Of a stretch of DNA of 64,000 bases, positions 60,564 through 64,000 are shown piece after piece (positions within the stretch are counted from its first letter, which is position 1; every line of letters begins with the position of its first letter). The DNA lies in assembly GCF_000813965.1 (NCBI RefSeq), contig NZ_JWLI01000004.1:1-64000 (forward strand), in the 5' to 3' direction. Source of the DNA: Leisingera sp. ANG-M7. Its GTDB lineage: Bacteria > Pseudomonadota > Alphaproteobacteria > Rhodobacterales > Rhodobacteraceae. The translations under genes and the position numbers were made by a program. A model generated the notes under the pieces. That model was not told the DNA's origin. It worked only from the letters and a program-made list of their open reading frames with translations, and did no database searches.

Positions 60564-61260
60564 GCTTGCTTAGGCTCTGTTTCTGCTGCCCCTCAGCGTC
60601 GAAATTGCCGGGATCGAGCCATTCGGCATAAGCCGCCTCCAGCCGCGGCCATTCGCTGTCCAGCACCGCATACCAGGCGGTGTCGCGGTTGCGCCCCTTA
60701 TAGACGACGGCCTGGCGGAACAGCCCTTCATAGGTGAAACCCAGCCGCTCCGCCGCCCGGCAGGAAGGCGCGTTCAAGGCGTCGCATTTCCATTCATAGC
60801 GGCGGTAGCCCAGGTCATTGAACACCCGCGCCATCATCAGGAACATCGCCTCGGTCGCGGCGGGCGTGCGCTGCAGGGACGGCGCATAGGTGATGCCGCC
60901 GACCTCGATCACGCCGTGTTCGGGCTTGATCCGCATATAGCTGGCCACCCCTTCGGCCCGGCCGCTGGCGCCGTTGACGATGGCAAAATAGGGCTGCGCA
61001 TCAACACCGCTGGCACCCTGGATCCAGGCGCGCAGTTCGGTTTCGGTGCCAAACGGCCCCCAGGGGATATAGGTCCAGATCGCGCCGCTGGGGTCCTGGC
61101 AGAAGGCGGCAAAAAGGTCCGCAGTGTGGCGGGCGGCGTCCAGCGGCTCCACCCGGCAATAGCGGCCTGTCAACCCGTCGTGGCCGGGAAGGCGCGCGCC
61201 CTGCCAATCCGGCAGCGGGGCACCGATAGGCTGTCCGTGGTCATTGATACGCTCAGTCAT
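60541..61260 (-). CDS. GNAT-family N-acetyltransferase
   Basis: 239 residues from ATG 61260. The RimJ/RimL-type fold shows PYFAIVNGASGRAEGVASYMRI, then GGITYAPSLQRTPAATEAMFLMM (acetyl-CoA region), YRRYEWKCDALNAPSCRAAERLGFTYEGLFRQ. It could acetylate a small molecule or protein N-terminus. Its 3' end overlaps the HxlR gene, so the two transcripts are antisense over that segment. Confidence 0.85.
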   Translation of the reverse strand: MTERINDHGQPIGAPLPDWQGARLPGHDGLTGRYCRVEPLDAARHTADLFAAFCQDPSGAIWTYIPWGPFGTETELRAWIQGASGVDAQPYFAIVNGASGRAEGVASYMRIKPEHGVIEVGGITYAPSLQRTPAATEAMFLMMARVFNDLGYRRYEWKCDALNAPSCRAAERLGFTYEGLFRQAVVYKGRNRDTAWYAVLDSEWPRLEAAYAEWLDPGNFDAEGQQKQSLSKLIAAHRG

Positions 61261-61370
61261 GGTCTGGTCCTTTGCACTCCGGACAGGCAGATGCCGCGCC
61301 ACCGGTCTGCCTGCGAACTGGCCCGCAAGAAACGTCCAGTATCAGGAAAAACTGCCAGACCAGTCAGAGC

Positions 61371-62867
61371 CTAACTGCCGTAAACCGCGCCCCAGCGTTC
61401 GATCAGCTGCTGCTGCAGCTGTTTGGCGCGGCGGTTCCAGCTCTTGGCGCCCTGTGGACGCTCGCGCTGTGCCCGGGTCAGGCGGCCCCTGGTCTTCTGA
61501 TCCGCACTGAAGATGGCAAAGGCCAGCACGGTCCCATCTGCCGCGGTCATGAAACCGCCCAGGCCGGAAACAAAGTTCAGCGTTCCGGTCTTGGCCGCGA
61601 CCTTGATCGGGTGCCCCTTGATGATGCGGCCCTTGGCGTCACGCATCTGGAAAGATTTCAAGAGCGGTTTCAGCTGGCCCGCCTTGTAGGCCGCCACCAG
61701 CGCACCGGTCAGATCCGCCGGTGTCATCCGGGAATCTTCGCCAAGTCCGGAATGATCCACCAGCCGGCTGCCGGACATGCCGTATTTGCCCGCAGCCCAG
61801 CGGCTCATCTCCGCGGCGGACGCCTTGAGCGACGCCGGACGGCCTGCGCGGGCAGCGGTGGCGGACATGCCGATCATCTCTGCCATCAGGTTGTTGGAGT
61901 ATTTCAGCATCGCCTTCAGCAGCACATCCAGCGGCGGGCTGTGGTGCTGGGCCAGCAGGGTGGCTGAGGGCAGTGTGCGGGTTGCCTTGGGCTTTGGCAG
62001 CTTGATGCCATTGGCGCGCGCCATGGTGCGGAACACGTCCCCTGCATAGGCCGCAGGGTTGCGCACCGGCAGCCAGCGGGACCCGCCCTTGCCCAGCGCC
62101 TTGGAGGCGACGGTCCAGTGGTCCACTCCGCCCTTCTCAGCATAGGTATAGACCGGCACTGCGCGCGACTGGATCGCCATCCGGGCGGTCGCCACCTCGG
62201 GGCGGTATTTCTCGGTGCGGGCGTCCATGGTGATCGCCCAGCCGCCGCTGGCGGCGCGCTTCCATTCGAAATGCACCCGGTTGAAGTTCAGCGAGATGCC
62301 GGAAACCGCAGGGGAATAGCCGACATGATCGGGCTGGTCCGGGTCGATGGTTTTAACGCTGGGCAGCGCGCCGTCCCAGACCAGAAACTTGCCGCGCACC
62401 TCGCGCACGCCGGCGGTCTTCAGCGACTTTGCCAGCAGCGCCAGGTGATCGGTGTTCAAGAGCGGGTCGCCGCCGCCCGCCAGGATCAGGTCGCCGTTCA
62501 CAACGCCGCCCGCGACACCGCCAGTGGCCAGGATGCGGGTCTCAAACCGGTGGTCCGCCCCCAGCACGTCCAGCGCATAAAGCGCGGTCAGCGCCTTGGC
62601 GACGCTGGCAGGCGGCAGCGCCTGGGTGCCGCCGGAGGATTCCAGCACTTGGCCGGTCTTCACATCCGCCACCGCGCAAACAGCCTCGCCCCTGAGGCCC
62701 GCGCGTTCAATCAGCGCCTTAAGGCCATCGGCCCCCGCCGCCAGCGAGCTGACCTTGCGGGCAACAGGCCGCAATGAGACCGCCGGTGCATTGGCCAGCG
62801 CAGAGGAGCCCGCCAAAGCGGCAAGCCCGGAAAGGAGGAATGTCCGGCGTGAAGTCATCTTGTTCAT
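61371..62867 (-). CDS. dacB: D-alanyl-D-alanine carboxypeptidase/endopeptidase (PBP4 type)
   Basis: 498 residues with an N-terminal signal peptide. The SxxK motif is SVAK at about residue 86 (PPASVAKALTAL), SxN is in YSNNLMAEMIG at about 310, and KTG is in AKTGTLNFVSGLGG at about 418. Low-molecular-weight class C PBPs trim peptide cross-links in peptidoglycan. The long insertion between SxxK and SxN is normal for the class. Confidence 0.92.
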   Translation of the reverse strand: MNKMTSRRTFLLSGLAALAGSSALANAPAVSLRPVARKVSSLAAGADGLKALIERAGLRGEAVCAVADVKTGQVLESSGGTQALPPASVAKALTALYALDVLGADHRFETRILATGGVAGGVVNGDLILAGGGDPLLNTDHLALLAKSLKTAGVREVRGKFLVWDGALPSVKTIDPDQPDHVGYSPAVSGISLNFNRVHFEWKRAASGGWAITMDARTEKYRPEVATARMAIQSRAVPVYTYAEKGGVDHWTVASKALGKGGSRWLPVRNPAAYAGDVFRTMARANGIKLPKPKATRTLPSATLLAQHHSPPLDVLLKAMLKYSNNLMAEMIGMSATAARAGRPASLKASAAEMSRWAAGKYGMSGSRLVDHSGLGEDSRMTPADLTGALVAAYKAGQLKPLLKSFQMRDAKGRIIKGHPIKVAAKTGTLNFVSGLGGFMTAADGTVLAFAIFSADQKTRGRLTRAQRERPQGAKSWNRRAKQLQQQLIERWGAVYGS

Positions 62868-62969
62868 TTTTAGGGTCAGGAGCGGCTCTACTTCAATCCC
62901 CGATACGCAGCTTTGCGCCGCAAGGTCCGGGCTTTTTCACACGGGCAAGTCCTGCTACCGCTGGCAGCC

Positions 62970-63797
62970 ATGTTTCAGGCACTACTCCTCATGTTCGCGG
63001 CCATGTCAATGATCCCCGCTGGCGACCTGTGCGGGAAGCTGCTGACCGGCGCCGGGCTGGCCACGCCCGCCTTTGTCGCCTGGTCCCGCTTTGCCATCGG
63101 CACCGCGCTGATCCTGCCCTTTGTGCCGCGCCGGGCGTACTCCCTGCTGGGGGACTGGCGGCTGTGGCTGCGGGCCGGGCTGCTGACCGGCGGCATCTTC
63201 TCGATCCAGCTGGCGCTGCAGACAGAACCGCTGGCCAATGTCTTTGCCGCCTTCTTCATCGGGCCGGTGGTCAGCTATGTGCTGTCGGTGCTGCTGTTGC
63301 GCGAGCAGGCAACGGCGCTGCGCAGCCTGCTGATGGCGCTGGGGTTCCTGGGTGTGCTGATGGTGGTGCGGCCGGGGTTTGGCGGCTCTTTGAACCTGCT
63401 CTGGGCGGTGCTGGCGGGCTGTTTCTATGGCGGCTTCCTGACCAGCTCACGCTGGCTGGCCCATGTCGGCACGCCGCTGGAGCTGAGCCTGACGCAGCTT
63501 CTCCTGTCAGCCCTGCTGATGCTGCCGCTGGGCCTCGCCAGCCTGCCCGAGTTCACCCCCTCCACCGCCGCGCTGACGGTGGGGAGCGCGGCGTTCTCGA
63601 TGATGGGCAACCTGCTGTTGCTGTTTGCCTATGGCCGGGTGCAGGCGGTGAAGCTGGCGCCGATGGTCTATTTCCAGCTGGTCGCCGCTGTGGGCCTGGG
63701 CTGGGCGGTGTTCAGCCAGCTGCCGGATGCCTGGACCTGGGCCGGGCTGGCGGTGGTGCTGTCGGCCGGGCTGGCCTCAGCCGCCCTCCGCCGCTGA
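62970..63797 (+). CDS. DMT-superfamily EamA transporter
   Basis: 275 residues with about ten hydrophobic helices in two EamA repeats, for example LLLMFAAMSMIPAGDLCGKL, FAAFFIGPVVSYVLSVLLL and LLLSALLMLPLGLASL. EamA proteins export amino acids or metabolites; specificity cannot be read. ATG 62970 has a weak ribosome-binding site; an upstream in-frame start at 62913 is possible. It converges on the nadD fragment, overlapping it by about 20 bp. Confidence 0.85.
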   Translation: MFQALLLMFAAMSMIPAGDLCGKLLTGAGLATPAFVAWSRFAIGTALILPFVPRRAYSLLGDWRLWLRAGLLTGGIFSIQLALQTEPLANVFAAFFIGPVVSYVLSVLLLREQATALRSLLMALGFLGVLMVVRPGFGGSLNLLWAVLAGCFYGGFLTSSRWLAHVGTPLELSLTQLLLSALLMLPLGLASLPEFTPSTAALTVGSAAFSMMGNLLLLFAYGRVQAVKLAPMVYFQLVAAVGLGWAVFSQLPDAWTWAGLAVVLSAGLASAALRR

Positions 63798-64000
63798 CCA
63801 GCTGCCGCCGTCGCGCAGCGCGGTGGAGCTGACGTCCACCATCGGCAGATTGACGAAACACCAGGCCGGGCTTTCGGCCAGTGCCAGCAGCTGGCTTTCG
63901 CTGCCTTTCAGCATCGCATGGCGGTAGATCCGCGCCGCCGGGGAAAACCGGGCCGAGATCCGGTCGCCGGGACGTGCCAGCACCCCCACCGGCACCGTGT
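63777..64000 (-). CDS. nadD: Nicotinate-nucleotide adenylyltransferase, C-terminal part
   Basis: The last 74 residues of a gene running off the right edge. VGVLARPGDRISARFSPAARIYR and the end NLPMVDVSSTALRDGG match the NadD C-terminus, where the SSTAIR-type ISSTxIR motif binds the nucleotide. NadD makes NaAD in NAD synthesis. The 5' part, with the GxFxPxHxGH motif, is outside the window. It overlaps the EamA gene by about 20 bp on the opposite strand. Confidence 0.78.
   Translation of the reverse strand, partial: TVPVGVLARPGDRISARFSPAARIYRHAMLKGSESQLLALAESPAWCFVNLPMVDVSSTALRDGGSWSAAEGG

Noticed and set aside
1-64000. CRISPR array or prophage
   Set aside because: No regularly spaced identical repeats, cas genes, capsid, portal or terminase genes were seen.

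Overview
The window looks like chromosome of a Roseobacter-group alphaproteobacterium (Rhodobacteraceae). The composition is GC-rich, lysyl-tRNA synthetase is class I, there is an NDUFS4-type Complex I accessory gene, a choXWV choline importer, 5-oxoprolinase PxpBCA, a methylenetetrahydrofolate reductase paired with a PF12225-type cysteine-rich protein, and a short tyrosine recombinase of a kind common in this family. Genus and species cannot be fixed from the sequence alone.

Regions. 1-355: an outward-pointing strong promoter of rRNA/tRNA type and no gene. 356-14.8 kb: pxpBCA, a soluble PAS chemoreceptor, a PAS histidine kinase with a CheY-like partner, an alpha/beta hydrolase with an Ldh-family reductase, an OmpR-type two-component system divergent from a single-PDZ DegP-like protease, the MTHFR pair, and a decayed phzF. 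14.8-18.6 kb: a LysR gene divergent from phzF-like, GST and beta-carbonic anhydrase genes, then a SnoaL-like gene. 18.7-21.4 kb: an operon of an NrtR-type regulator, a soluble SPFH protein and an NAD-kinase-fold protein, preceded by a clean palindrome.

21.5-32 kb is accessory. A short tyrosine recombinase on the left and an IS3-family transposase remnant on the right bracket a one-direction run of eight genes: Rieske oxygenase, VOC/glyoxalase, EutQ-like cupin, glutamine-synthetase-like ligase, SsuABC/TauABC-type importer and MetX-like hydrolase. This run is divergent from a Lrp/AsnC regulator. The shared control region carries four related 13-bp dyads at 31, 32 and 72 bp steps. I read this as an uncharacterised catabolic system, possibly for an amine or amide, and it is the best candidate for something undescribed.

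32-44 kb: a BetI-like repressor divergent from choX, an alpha/beta hydrolase, choW and choV; a MarR, small membrane protein and YdhR operon; acyl-CoA dehydrogenase plus CoA-transferase under a divergent LysR; a metallophosphoesterase fragment; the NDUFS4-like gene; GST and MarR genes sharing paired operators. 44-64 kb: uvrB with a possible LexA box, a low-GC two-gene insert, small conserved proteins, two paralogous secreted proteins flanking uspA, a 763-residue beta-helix protein without signal peptide (possible gene-transfer-agent or phage-type spike), lysK, TerB-like, DUF2513-like, cyclase-family and cysteine-synthase-family enzymes, HxlR, GNAT, PBP4-type dacB, an EamA transporter and the 3' end of nadD.

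Start codons were chosen by hand from ribosome-binding sites and family alignments recalled from memory. No database search was run.
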